Shown here piece after piece: positions 6,741-11,591 of a DNA stretch of 11,591 nucleotides; position 1 is the first letter of the stretch; each line of letters begins with the position of its first letter. The notes under the pieces were generated by a model, which did no database searches, was not told the DNA's origin, and worked only from the letters and a program-made list of their open reading frames with translations. A program made the position numbers and the translations under genes. This DNA is from Candidatus Uhrbacteria bacterium. Its GTDB lineage: Bacteria; Patescibacteriota; Patescibacteriia; UBA9934; GWF2-40-263. The stretch is taken from the NCBI GenBank assembly GCA_903831335.1, contig CAIKXH010000115.1:1-11591 (forward strand). The letters run 5' to 3'.

Positions 6741-7175
6741 TTACAATTTGTACGCGGTGATGAAGACGATGGGAGTGTTCAACCAACGCTCTGCATCTTC
6801 AAGAAGAGTGAATGCTTTGTACCGACGAATAACGAGATCTCCGTTCAAGAAGATCTTTTCATCACCGTTCACATCCAGATTCACTCCGATCGTGTTCGGT
6901 GAGCAGACACTAACTTGAAAATCCCCTTTCCGCGTTGCACTGATCTTGCCAACGATTTCAACACACTCGTTGAGCAAAAACGGAAGCTCCTTCACGAAAA
7001 TCTTGTCAGGAGATTCCCACACACCGATAAGTACAACGGGATAGTATTTCTCAGCGTCTGTGAGAAGACGACTGATACTTATTCCTGAATTTTGGAAGGA
7101 CTCAATCAGATCCGTTCCGATGAGTAATTGTGTCATTCCGTCTTTCCAGTGTATCCGATATGACTTCAGAAGCAT
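6741..7175 (-). CDS. Hypothetical protein, 144 aa
   Basis: A soluble-looking protein of mixed alpha/beta character, beginning MLLKSYRIHWKDGMTQLLIG and ending VFITAYKL. No motif or family is recognised. The stretch KIFLNGDLVIRRYKAFTLLEDAERWL reads like a beta hairpin followed by an amphipathic helix. The start at 7175 is preceded by AAGGAG four bases upstream. An upstream open stretch of 36 codons runs through element D and is not protein-like. It is the first gene behind the promoter at 7319-7347. Confidence 0.7.
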   Translation of the reverse strand: MLLKSYRIHWKDGMTQLLIGTDLIESFQNSGISISRLLTDAEKYYPVVLIGVWESPDKIFVKELPFLLNECVEIVGKISATRKGDFQVSVCSPNTIGVNLDVNGDEKIFLNGDLVIRRYKAFTLLEDAERWLNTPIVFITAYKL

Positions 7176-7221
7176 GGTTCTCCTTTTTTGTCGGTAGCGA
7201 TCAGCTTGTTGGAAACGAACA

Positions 7222-7313
7222 GACATTCTCAGAACACGCGATCCGTGATTGATCACGTTTTCTGAAAAGGGCCCCGCACACATCTCTGAAGATGCGCCGA
7301 GGCAGTAGTGAAC
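7222..7313 (-). repeat. Structured intergenic element, copy D
   Basis: Minus-strand order: GTTCACTACTGCCTCG, P1 GCGCATCT/AGATGTGTGC (about 7276-7297), linker GGCCCTTTTCAGA, P2 AAACGTGATC/GATCGCGTGT (7234-7260, one mismatch), then TCTGAGAATG. The 5' GTTC coincides with the predicted start of transcription from the promoter at 7319-7347. Confidence 0.75.
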
Positions 7314-7318
7314 AAAGA

Positions 7319-7347
7319 ATTCTACACAGAAAAGTCGAGTACGTCAA
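7319..7347 (-). promoter_or_regulatory. Sigma70-type promoter within the array
   Basis: On the minus strand TTGACG (7342-7347), a spacer of exactly 17 bp, and TAGAAT (7319-7324); each box matches five of six consensus bases. The predicted start near 7313 is the G of the GTTC that begins element D. It would transcribe the genes from 7175 down to 5218. Confidence 0.7.
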
Positions 7348-7357
7348 CCATTGGGTG

Positions 7358-7437
7358 AGTAGTTAGAAGTTGGTAGTTCGTAGTTAGGGTAGGAAGCGTG
7401 TTCACGCCTAACTACTAACTTCTAACTACAAACTACT
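7358..7437. repeat. GTAGTT-rich inverted repeat, copy 1
   Basis: Two 31-nt arms (7358-7388 and 7407-7437), built from GTAGTT/AACTAC-type heptads, face each other around a centre containing AGGAAGCG. The arms are imperfectly complementary. The right arm provides the TAG stop of the 74-aa gene. A second copy lies at 11476-11559. Confidence 0.85.
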
Positions 7438-7657
7438 TCTTCCCTTTGGCGAATTCGAGAACCGAGACAAGGATCAAGGCGATGCAAATCGACTTGAGTG
7501 GTTCGTGATACACGTACACCACTACGTCACGTACCCATCCAAGCACCATCGCAAAGACGGGAATGAATTTTGCGAGGAGGAAGATCGGGATCAGGAAGAG
7601 CGCAAAGAGGAAGGACCAGCACAGAATCTTGTAACCGATTTCAAAGAGCGTGCTCAT
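7433..7657 (-). CDS. Small membrane protein with two probable helices, 74 aa
   Basis: A first long hydrophobic stretch (about 11-40, ILCWSFLFALFLIPIFLLAK and onward) and a second near the end (ICIALILVSVLEF) suggest two or three membrane passes with a short KGKK tail in the cytoplasm. No family is recognised. The ATG at 7657 has AAAGGA about nine bases upstream. A hairpin TCGCTG/CAGCGA (7671-7695) stands directly before the SD. The stop codon TAG lies inside the GTAGTT inverted repeat, so insertion of that repeat may have set the present C-terminus. Confidence 0.65.
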   Translation of the reverse strand: MSTLFEIGYKILCWSFLFALFLIPIFLLAKFIPVFAMVLGWVRDVVVYVYHEPLKSICIALILVSVLEFAKGKK

Positions 7658-7711
7658 GTGTATATTCCTTTCGCTGGCAATATTTTTTGCAGCGATAAAA
7701 GAAGTGTGAAG

Positions 7712-7787
7712 CGTTCGCAGATCGCCCGATCGCCAATCGATCAGGATCTCTGGAAAAGTGGCGAATGAATTCGCCAAAGTGAAAAGG
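7712..7787 (-). repeat. Structured intergenic element, copy E
   Basis: Minus-strand order: P1 GGCGAA/TTCGCC (7760-7775), linker CACTTTTCCAGAGAT, P2 CCTGATCG/CGATCGGG (7725-7745, eight of eight paired, one G-U on the minus strand), then CGATCTGCGAACG. CAGA/TCTG closes P2. Confidence 0.8.
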
Positions 7788-7801
7788 TGGTTGTGAAAGA
7801 A

Positions 7802-8146
7802 CTAGGCCTGATAATCATCGAATGCCGCGTGGTCCTCACCCTCGTTGTTGTCGTCCTCTTCTTCGTGGTGATGGTCGTCGTTGTCGTCCTCATCGTCATA
7901 TACAAAACATTTTTCGTCGACCTGAACGTTGTCCATCATCGACGCGCTCTGTTCTTCAGCGACGAATTCAGATTCAGACTCTGACTCCCCCACACTCAGC
8001 GCGTCGCACATGAGCAAATGAGGATCATCGATCTTTTCGGTGTCGCCCCACAATGAACTCAAGGCAACCAAACCAACAACGATCAAGGCGGTGACCCAAT
8101 CAGGAATCACGAACGTTCGATCCTTCACAGTGATCAGTAGATCCAC
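7802..8146 (-). CDS. Small membrane protein with an acidic tail, 114 aa
   Basis: Residues about 17-34 (WVTALIVVGLVALSSLWG) form one transmembrane helix. The remainder is very acidic, with a Ser/Glu stretch (GESESESEF) and a tail of Asp, Glu and three His (DDEDDNDDHHHEEEDDNNEG), which could bind divalent metal such as Ca2+ or Ni2+. No family is recognised. The start is GTG at 8146, with GGAGGG just upstream. A hairpin GCT..GCGA/TCGC..AGC in the leader (about 8156-8178) precedes the SD. Low-complexity tails of this kind can give misleading matches. Confidence 0.65.
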   Translation of the reverse strand: MDLLITVKDRTFVIPDWVTALIVVGLVALSSLWGDTEKIDDPHLLMCDALSVGESESESEFVAEEQSASMMDNVQVDEKCFVYDDEDDNDDHHHEEEDDNNEGEDHAAFDDYQA

Positions 8147-8197
8147 TCACCCTCCAAGCTGCGAACCAAATCGCGAGCCAATGAAACTTGTTTATAT

Positions 8198-8317
8198 CTG
8201 CAGATCTCCCCACCAACCGTTTGGTGAGAGTCTCTGAAAAGGGCCCCGACGAATATTCTTGCGGAATATTGTCGAGGCGGGTTCAACACGATTCGGAGAA
8301 TCCGAGGCGGGTCGAAC
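8198..8317 (-). repeat. Structured intergenic element, copy F (with P0)
   Basis: Minus-strand order: P0 with arms GTTCGAC/GTTGAAC (8281-8317), P1 CGACAATATTC/GAATATTCGTCG with a one-base bulge (8247-8274), linker GGCCCTTTTCAGAGACT, P2 CACCAA/TTGGTG (8211-8226), then GAGATCTGCAG. It differs from copy G at about seven positions by my count. Confidence 0.85.
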
Positions 8318-8333
8318 AGTTGAGAAAGATCCA

Positions 8334-9059
8334 TCACAACGCAAGTGCCGCCGCACATTTTGCTGGCAAACCGATTGCGTCCCCATCATAGGAGTCCACG
8401 ATCTCGAGATCATATGCTGGAAGCACCTTAATCTCACTTGTAACATCCTTCCATATTCCACCCGTAATGAGATAGACCTTTGGAAGAGTGAGTTTCAAGT
8501 CAATTTTCTTTACCAAGGAGCCTTCGCAAACCGTCCAGATACTTGGGTAATCCGCGACGTTGAACGCGACCGTGTAACCAGAAGTGTTCTTGTCGAGATC
8601 CATTGCCACAAACGTCCTTGGACTGAATGTGCCACCCAACCACGATTCATCGAAAAAAGTTTTTGAACTAAATTCTGGATTCTTAGAAAATTTGTAATAG
8701 AGCGCTGACACGTATGGAGTGTATTCAGGAGCATCCCCGTACACAAGCACAAGCTTGTACGACGTCTTGTCCACACCCTCTACGGTCGGGCAAGTAGGAA
8801 GCCCCGGATGTATGCTCGCATCGTTGTCGTTGCAGTCGCCAAAGGCTGGATAGCCGTCGTGATCTGCATCCACAGTAAGAGGATCTTCTTTGACTACTGT
8901 CGTCTGTTCTTGAGAAAGAACAATGCCTGCGCCAGACACTTCCGACGTCTGGCTTGTTGCATCCGTTTGCGTCACCTGCTGAATCTCGAAATGCATATCC
9001 GAGGCTTCACAAGCGGCAAGCAAAAAAAGCGACGAGATAAACCAACGCGCATATTTCAT
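8334..9059 (-). CDS. Lipoprotein with a MopE-like metal-binding motif
   Basis: The 241-residue product begins with a lipoprotein signal (FISSLFLLAAC, lipidated Cys17) and should sit on the outer face of the membrane. After a Thr/Ser/Gln-rich linker, residues 64-85 hold one copy of the D-x-D-x-DG-Y motif with DCND and IHPG. This is the motif of the MopE-type putative metal-binding repeat found in many surface proteins; the Asp side chains would hold Ca2+ or Cu. The region from about 95 to the end is a beta-rich domain I do not recognise; Cys90, Cys178 and Cys235 might pair. The ATG at 9059 is used because AGAGGGG lies eight bases upstream; an in-frame GTG at 9068 overlaps the SD. It is the largest gene of the array. 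Confidence 0.8.
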   Translation of the reverse strand: MKYARWFISSLFLLAACEASDMHFEIQQVTQTDATSQTSEVSGAGIVLSQEQTTVVKEDPLTVDADHDGYPAFGDCNDNDASIHPGLPTCPTVEGVDKTSYKLVLVYGDAPEYTPYVSALYYKFSKNPEFSSKTFFDESWLGGTFSPRTFVAMDLDKNTSGYTVAFNVADYPSIWTVCEGSLVKKIDLKLTLPKVYLITGGIWKDVTSEIKVLPAYDLEIVDSYDGDAIGLPAKCAAALAL

Positions 9060-9083
9060 TTTATGCACCCCTCTTCATCGGAT

Positions 9084-9209
9084 CAACTTTCGCAGATCTC
9101 CCCACCAACCGTTTGGTGAGAGTCTCTGGAAAAGGCCCCGACGAATATTCTTGCGGAATATTGTCGAGGCGGGTTCAACACGATTCGGAAGTTCCGAAGT
9201 GGGTCGAAC
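9084..9209 (-). repeat. Structured intergenic element, copy G (with P0)
   Basis: Same layout as copy F: P0 (9173-9209, tip TTCGGA/TCCGAA), P1 (9139-9166), linker with CCTTTTCCAGAGACT, P2 CACCAA/TTGGTG (9103-9118), then GAGATCTGCGAAAGTT. It starts about 20 nt after the stop of the 183-aa gene. Confidence 0.85.
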
Positions 9210-9228
9210 AGGTTGGGGAAAGAATGAA

Positions 9229-9780
9229 CTAACCTTCTGGGAAGTAGAAGCCGAAGATCTGCTTGTGGCTGAGACCGTCGTAGGCGTCCGAACAGACTCC
9301 TGTGAACGGTCTGCTGCCCATCTTTGCTTCGTACGTGCACCGCTCACCGTCTTCCGACTGCGTGAACGTGATCTTGTTCCCTTCACCGCAGGTGAAGAGG
9401 AGCGATCGACGACCGAATTCGAGAGAGACGAAATCGTCGAACTGTTGAATGAACATTTGCTGGATCACCAAAGGGTGACTCAGTGCCGCAGCGCTGACAA
9501 GCTCGTGCAGGCAATGCGCCAGACGAAACTTGTCGTCGATCGCCTTGATCTGTACTTCTGTGAGCGCGTTCGGATTGTCCGGACCTTCGTAGTCCGCCAT
9601 GATGTCGCGGGACTCCTCGGCATCCTTCGGCGGATTGCATCCCTGCTCTTCGCAGAGATCCACGTACTGGCCACACGCCGAGCAGCGCTCCTCGCCGTGA
9701 TCATCGCGGTACGTCTTCGGAACATCCGAAACTTCGGTCGATCCACACGCACACCCAGCACAACCATTCGCGCATGCCAT
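9229..9780 (-). CDS. Cys-rich N-terminus protein, 183 aa, unknown function
   Basis: The N-terminus MACANGCAGCACG carries Cys3, 7, 10 and 12; a second group CSAC (33, 36), Cys43 and Cys48 follows. Two Cys4-type metal sites (zinc ribbon or similar) are plausible. The rest (about 60-183) looks like a soluble alpha/beta domain with a helix-rich middle (FRLAHCLHELVSAAALSHPLV) and aromatic strands at the end. No family is recognised. The ATG at 9780 has GGAG eight bases upstream; the longer open frame reads through the P3 leader and element H and is not protein-like. The leader is one of two identical 40-bp copies. Base composition is more GC-rich than in the core genes. Confidence 0.7.
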   Translation of the reverse strand: MACANGCAGCACGSTEVSDVPKTYRDDHGEERCSACGQYVDLCEEQGCNPPKDAEESRDIMADYEGPDNPNALTEVQIKAIDDKFRLAHCLHELVSAAALSHPLVIQQMFIQQFDDFVSLEFGRRSLLFTCGEGNKITFTQSEDGERCTYEAKMGSRPFTGVCSDAYDGLSHKQIFGFYFPEG

Positions 9781-9817
9781 GATCTTTCTCCACGCCGACG
9801 CTTTACGCGCAGGCAAA
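9778..9817 (-). promoter_or_regulatory. Translation leader, copy 1, with SD and hairpin P3
   Basis: This 40-bp stretch is identical to 10210-10249. On the minus strand GCCTGCGC pairs with GCGTCGGC (one T-C mismatch, one G-U), then GGAG and the start codon follow. It belongs to the 183-aa gene. Confidence 0.8.
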
Positions 9818-9825
9818 CACTGAAT

Positions 9826-9924
9826 GAACTTTCGCAGATCACCACATCGACCAATTCGATGAGAGTCTCTGGAAAAGGCCCGGACAAACATTCGTGAAAA
9901 TGTTGTCGAGGCAGATGAAGGAAC
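9826..9924 (-). repeat. Structured intergenic element, copy H
   Basis: Minus-strand order: GTTCCTTCATCTGCCTC, P1 GACAACATT/AATGTTTGTC with a one-base bulge at the same place as in F and G (9883-9907), linker GGCCTTTTCCAGAGACT, P2 CATCGA/TCGATG (9845-9861), then GATCTGCGAAAGTTC. P0 is absent. Confidence 0.85.
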
Positions 9925-9930
9925 GAAATG

Positions 9931-10212
9931 CTACACGCCCCGACGATCAGAGCCGCCACTCGAAGAGCCGTTCACGATCTCGAGAACGTAGTGCTCGAGG
10001 TTGTAGTCCTGATTGCTGCTCGCATCGCGACGCTTCTTGAATGCGATCCAGAGCGCTTCGCCGCAAGGAGTCTTGTCGCAGAACAGCTCGATCTGATCGA
10101 GATTGAGACGAAGACCCGCAATGATCCTTGGAAGGAACATCAAGCCAATGAGGCCTTCAGGCTTCCTTCCCAACTTCACCGCCACCCGCTGCACGCGCGC
10201 GTACTCTGTCAT
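9931..10212 (-). CDS. Hypothetical protein, 93 aa
   Basis: A small soluble-looking protein, beginning MTEYARVQRVAVKLGRKPEG, with a hydrophobic centre (LIGLMFLPRIIAGLRLNL) and a Gly/Ser-rich end (NGSSSGGSDRRGV). No family is recognised. The ATG at 10212 follows GGAG by eight bases in the repeated 40-bp leader. Only 52 bases separate it from the stop of the upstream 117-aa gene, with no A-J type element between, so the two genes form one unit. Confidence 0.6.
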   Translation of the reverse strand: MTEYARVQRVAVKLGRKPEGLIGLMFLPRIIAGLRLNLDQIELFCDKTPCGEALWIAFKKRRDASSNQDYNLEHYVLEIVNGSSSGGSDRRGV

Positions 10213-10249
10213 GATCTTTCTCCACGCCGACGCTTTACGCGCAGGCAAA
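10210..10249 (-). promoter_or_regulatory. Translation leader, copy 2, identical to copy 1
   Basis: All 40 bases match 9778-9817, including hairpin P3, the SD and the ATG. It precedes the 93-aa gene. Confidence 0.8.
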
Positions 10250-10264
10250 ATGTGAGCGAACGTA

Positions 10265-10618
10265 TTACGCCGCACGTCGGCGAAACATCTCGAAACGAGT
10301 CCTTTGGTTCGACTTGGTCTGGAGCGGAGGAAACAGCACGTCGACCCAGGTGTTCGGACGATTCACCTGACCGCACTCCGCGATCAGCGTGATGCAGGCA
10401 GACACCCTGATGCCGTTTTGGATGGGTTCGAAGTTCGTGGGAACATCGACCTCCATACGGCGCGACGACGTGTGGTTTCTGAACACAAACGTGACGAACG
10501 ACACATTCTCTTCGAACGTAACCGTCCACCGCTTGAGCTGCTCCCGCTTCACCCCCGCATGCGCGACGAGTGTTTCGAATGCAGCCTTCGCAGCCATCTC
10601 ATGTTGACGAGCATTCAT
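10265..10618 (-). CDS. Hypothetical protein, 117 aa
   Basis: The protein starts with a helix (MNARQHEMAAKAAFETLVAH) and continues with alternating strands (KRWTVTFEENVSFVTFVF, RRMEVDVP, GIRVSACITLIAE, TWVDVLFPPL), suggesting a small alpha+beta fold with a sheet. No family is recognised. The ATG at 10618 is preceded by AGGAG at six bases. Its leader contains the CCCCCTCC hairpin (10640-10662) in the place where other genes have P3. It is followed closely by the 93-aa gene. Confidence 0.65.
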   Translation of the reverse strand: MNARQHEMAAKAAFETLVAHAGVKREQLKRWTVTFEENVSFVTFVFRNHTSSRRMEVDVPTNFEPIQNGIRVSACITLIAECGQVNRPNTWVDVLFPPLQTKSNQRTRFEMFRRRAA

Positions 10619-10639
10619 GTTGGTCTCCTGTTGAATTTT

Positions 10640-10662
10640 CCCCCTCCTTCACAAGGAGGGGG
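10640..10662. repeat. CCCCCTCC/GGAGGGGG hairpin repeat
   Basis: CCCCCTCCTT (10640-10649) and AAGGAGGGGG (10653-10662) are perfectly complementary around a 3-nt loop, followed on the plus strand by CAAGGGGGTGGT. Repeats of this look are scattered in many bacterial genomes. It abuts element I and stands before the SD of the 117-aa gene. Confidence 0.8.
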
Positions 10663-10672
10663 CAAGGGGGTG

Positions 10673-10799
10673 GTCGAACTTTCTCAGATCTCACAAGCGA
10701 GAGTCGCTTGCAGTCTCTGAAAAGGGCCCCGACGAATATCCTTGCGAATATTGTCGAGGCGGGTTCGACACGATTCGGGAATTCCGAAGCGGGTCGAAC
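10673..10799 (-). repeat. Structured intergenic element, copy I (with P0)
   Basis: Minus-strand order: P0 with perfect arms GTTCGAC/GTCGAAC (10763-10799), P1 CGACAATATTC/GATATTCGTCG (10730-10756), linker GGCCCTTTTCAGAGACT, P2 GCAAGCG/CGCTTGT (10693-10711), then GAGATCTGAGAAAGTTCGAC. The plus-strand sequence GGTCGAAC occurs at both outer ends (10672-10679 and 10792-10799). Confidence 0.85.
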
Positions 10800-10815
10800 A
10801 GTTGAGGAAGAACTT

Positions 10816-11034
10816 CTAGAGCAGGCCGATCAGTCCGTGGAAGAAATCCTCGGGCGTGAGCGTCCTCGTCTCGCCGGCCGTGCAGCCGATGCGAATGGCG
10901 ATGAACAATCGCGTCTTCGAATCATCGCCGACCAGCCCTTGCCGGATGGCCTCTTCGAACGTCAGCTCGCTGACCTGGTAGGGATCTCCCCACGCGTCAC
11001 GAATGGCCTGAACGAATTCACGAGTCAATTCCAT
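10816..11034 (-). CDS. Hypothetical protein, 72 aa
   Basis: A small acidic, soluble-looking protein (MELTREFVQAIRDAWGDPYQ at the start, TLTPEDFFHGLIGLL at the end), mostly helical by appearance. No family is recognised. The ATG at 11034 has GGAG about six bases upstream and a P3 hairpin in front of it. Element I begins some 16 nt after its stop. Some of its sequence (VSELTFEEAIRQGLVGDDSKTR) reads like a domain that contacts another protein, but that is only an impression. Confidence 0.6.
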   Translation of the reverse strand: MELTREFVQAIRDAWGDPYQVSELTFEEAIRQGLVGDDSKTRLFIAIRIGCTAGETRTLTPEDFFHGLIGLL

Positions 11035-11070
11035 GTCTCTCTCCGTGCCGACGACGTTGTCGCAGGCAAA
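11032..11070 (-). promoter_or_regulatory. Translation leader with hairpin P3, variant copy
   Basis: On the minus strand GCCTGCGAC pairs with GTCGTCGGC around AAC, with the same T-C mismatch as in the 40-bp leaders, but with changed tip bases that still pair. SD GGAG and the start codon of the 72-aa gene follow. Confidence 0.7.
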
Positions 11071-11087
11071 TCTGTGTGGAACTCATG

Positions 11088-11112
11088 TGCCACAATCACC
11101 ATTGATGTGGCA
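11088..11112. repeat. Short hairpin between the 72-aa and 102-aa genes
   Basis: TGCCACAATC pairs with GATGTGGCA around ACCATT, with one bulged A. It takes the place of an A-J type element but lacks the linker and P2. No T-run follows, so terminator function is doubtful. Confidence 0.5.
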
Positions 11113-11123
11113 TTGAAGTCCGA

Positions 11124-11432
11124 CTAGTCGTTCGGAACAGGGATGTACATGTTGAGACCTTCCGGCGCTTCCGGAAGATCACGTGCTTCTTTGCGGTAGA
11201 CACAGCCATCCTGGCAGAGTTCCGCATCCTCTACGTCCGACGAGTAATTGCACGCGCACATCCGAGACTCCCGACGAAGTTGAGCGCGGCGCTCTTCCAC
11301 GCAGTCGGGGCACTGTGCGGTCGAGATGTGCTGGCCTTTGCAAGCCGCATCCGCCGCACTTCCTGGAACGACGTAATAGAGATGGTTGATGTCACCACTG
11401 ATGCAGCTCACCATTCGACGAGTATCACTCAT
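11124..11432 (-). CDS. Cys-rich probable metal-binding protein, 102 aa
   Basis: Cysteines are at 10, 31, 41, 44, 59, 61, 73 and 77. The stretch CKGQHISTAQCPDCVEERR contains CPDC with an upstream His, and CAC lies at 59-61. Cys/His pairs spaced this way usually hold zinc; one or two sites are plausible. No signal peptide or membrane helix is seen. No family is recognised. The ATG at 11432 has AGGAG about six bases upstream and a P3 hairpin before it. Like the 183-aa gene it encodes a Cys-rich product, but I see no clear sequence similarity between the two. Confidence 0.65.
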   Translation of the reverse strand: MSDTRRMVSCISGDINHLYYVVPGSAADAACKGQHISTAQCPDCVEERRAQLRRESRMCACNYSSDVEDAELCQDGCVYRKEARDLPEAPEGLNMYIPVPND

Positions 11433-11466
11433 GATTGCTCCTGTGCCGACGACGTTGTCGCAAGCG
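11430..11466 (-). promoter_or_regulatory. Translation leader with hairpin P3, second variant
   Basis: Shares the GCGACAACGTCGTCGGCAC core with 11032-11070 but diverges next to the start codon (AGGAGCAATC). The hairpin stands directly before the SD of the 102-aa gene. Confidence 0.7.
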
Positions 11467-11475
11467 TTATGAAGA

Positions 11476-11559
11476 AGTAGTTAGAAGTTGGTAGTTAGTA
11501 GTTAGGGCAGGAAGCGAGTTTACAAAACCCTAACTTCGAACTACGAACTACAAACTACT
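11476..11559. repeat. GTAGTT-rich inverted repeat, copy 2
   Basis: Arms at 11476-11506 and 11529-11559 of the same heptad type as copy 1; the left arms of the two copies differ at only one or two positions. The centre again contains AGGAAGCG. It lies between element J and the leader of the 102-aa gene. Confidence 0.85.
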
Positions 11560-11567
11560 GACCTCAG

Positions 11568-11591
11568 GTCGAACTTTCTCAGATCTCACAA
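11568..11591 (-). repeat. Structured intergenic element, copy J (cut by window end)
   Basis: The last 24 bases of the window equal 10673-10696, the outer end of element I (GTCGAAC, then the TCTCAGATCTC part). The rest of the element, and so more of the array, continues beyond the window. Confidence 0.75.

Noticed and set aside
6499..6786. Minus-strand 95-codon ORF
   Set aside because: His/Arg/Ser-rich shadow of the 112-aa gene, running through element C and lacking an SD.
8198..9209. Guanidine-II (mini-ykkC) riboswitch, because P2 of F and G has an ACGG loop
   Set aside because: The loop is not conserved in the other copies, and the two-hairpin ACGR pattern is absent.
9151..9897. Plus-strand 248-codon ORF
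   Set aside because: Antisense to the 183-aa gene and to elements G and H; long only because of GC-rich codon bias opposite a real gene.
5974..10756. P1 hairpins as ordinary strong terminators
   Set aside because: They are followed by only about four or five T and then conserved non-T sequence; partial termination remains possible, but the conserved linker and P2 are not explained by it.
5932..10799. CRISPR array
   Set aside because: The repeats are 75-130 bp, variable in sequence, and separated by genes rather than uniform spacers.
5932..10799. Classical integron attC sites
   Set aside because: No RYYYAAC...GTTRRRY core boxes were found; the elements hold two or three separate hairpins instead of one imperfect one. 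The analogy is kept only as a hypothesis.

Overview
The window looks like a Patescibacteria (CPR) genome fragment. This is inferred from a VanW-type C-terminus, a compact set of core genes with no clear Shine-Dalgarno (SD) sites, an unusually short SMC protein, and a GCGAAGC-type dispersed palindrome. I cannot name a lineage. Stop codons TAA, TAG and TGA all appear in use, so the standard code fits.

Region 1 (1-5190) holds core genes. A VanW-family C-terminus (+) ends at a strong terminator. A highly structured minus-strand RNA of about 217 nt follows, with its own consensus-like promoter and terminator; it is a 6S-like candidate. Next come clpP and a DHH/DHHA1 phosphoesterase (NrnA-like), both on the minus strand and separated by a dispersed palindrome. 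The phosphoesterase is divergent from an smc gene of only 764 codons. That protein has both ATPase half-heads but no recognisable hinge, and a perfect 30-bp palindrome lies in frame within its second coiled coil. Facing terminators at 5131-5188 close the region.

Region 2 (5190-11591) is very different. Twelve or more small genes all lie on the minus strand. Nearly all have a good SD, and none has an assigned function. They include two lipoproteins (one with a MopE-like metal-binding motif), several small membrane proteins and two Cys-rich proteins. Between most neighbouring genes lies a member of one structured element family: nine full copies (A-I) and one cut by the window end (J). Read on the minus strand, each has a hairpin P1, a conserved TTTTCCAGAGA-like linker, a second hairpin P2 closed by CAGA/TCTG, and a GAAAGTTC-like tail. 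P1 and P2 differ in sequence from copy to copy but keep pairing. Several differences are G-U pairs that form only on the minus strand. Three copies (F, G, I) carry an extra hairpin P0 with GTTCGAC arms. Many genes have yet another hairpin (P3) just before the SD, two of them in an identical 40-bp leader.

The repeated unit is therefore: structured element, SD-proximal hairpin, SD, one small ORF, stop. This resembles a gene-cassette array or a regulon sharing one intercistronic RNA. It is the strongest candidate for an undescribed system here. A consensus-like promoter at 7319-7347 starts transcription almost exactly at the 5' end of element D and could drive the last five genes. Two GTAGTT-rich inverted repeats and one CCCCCTCC hairpin are further palindromes embedded in the array. 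All similarity statements are from reading the sequence; no database or folding program was run.
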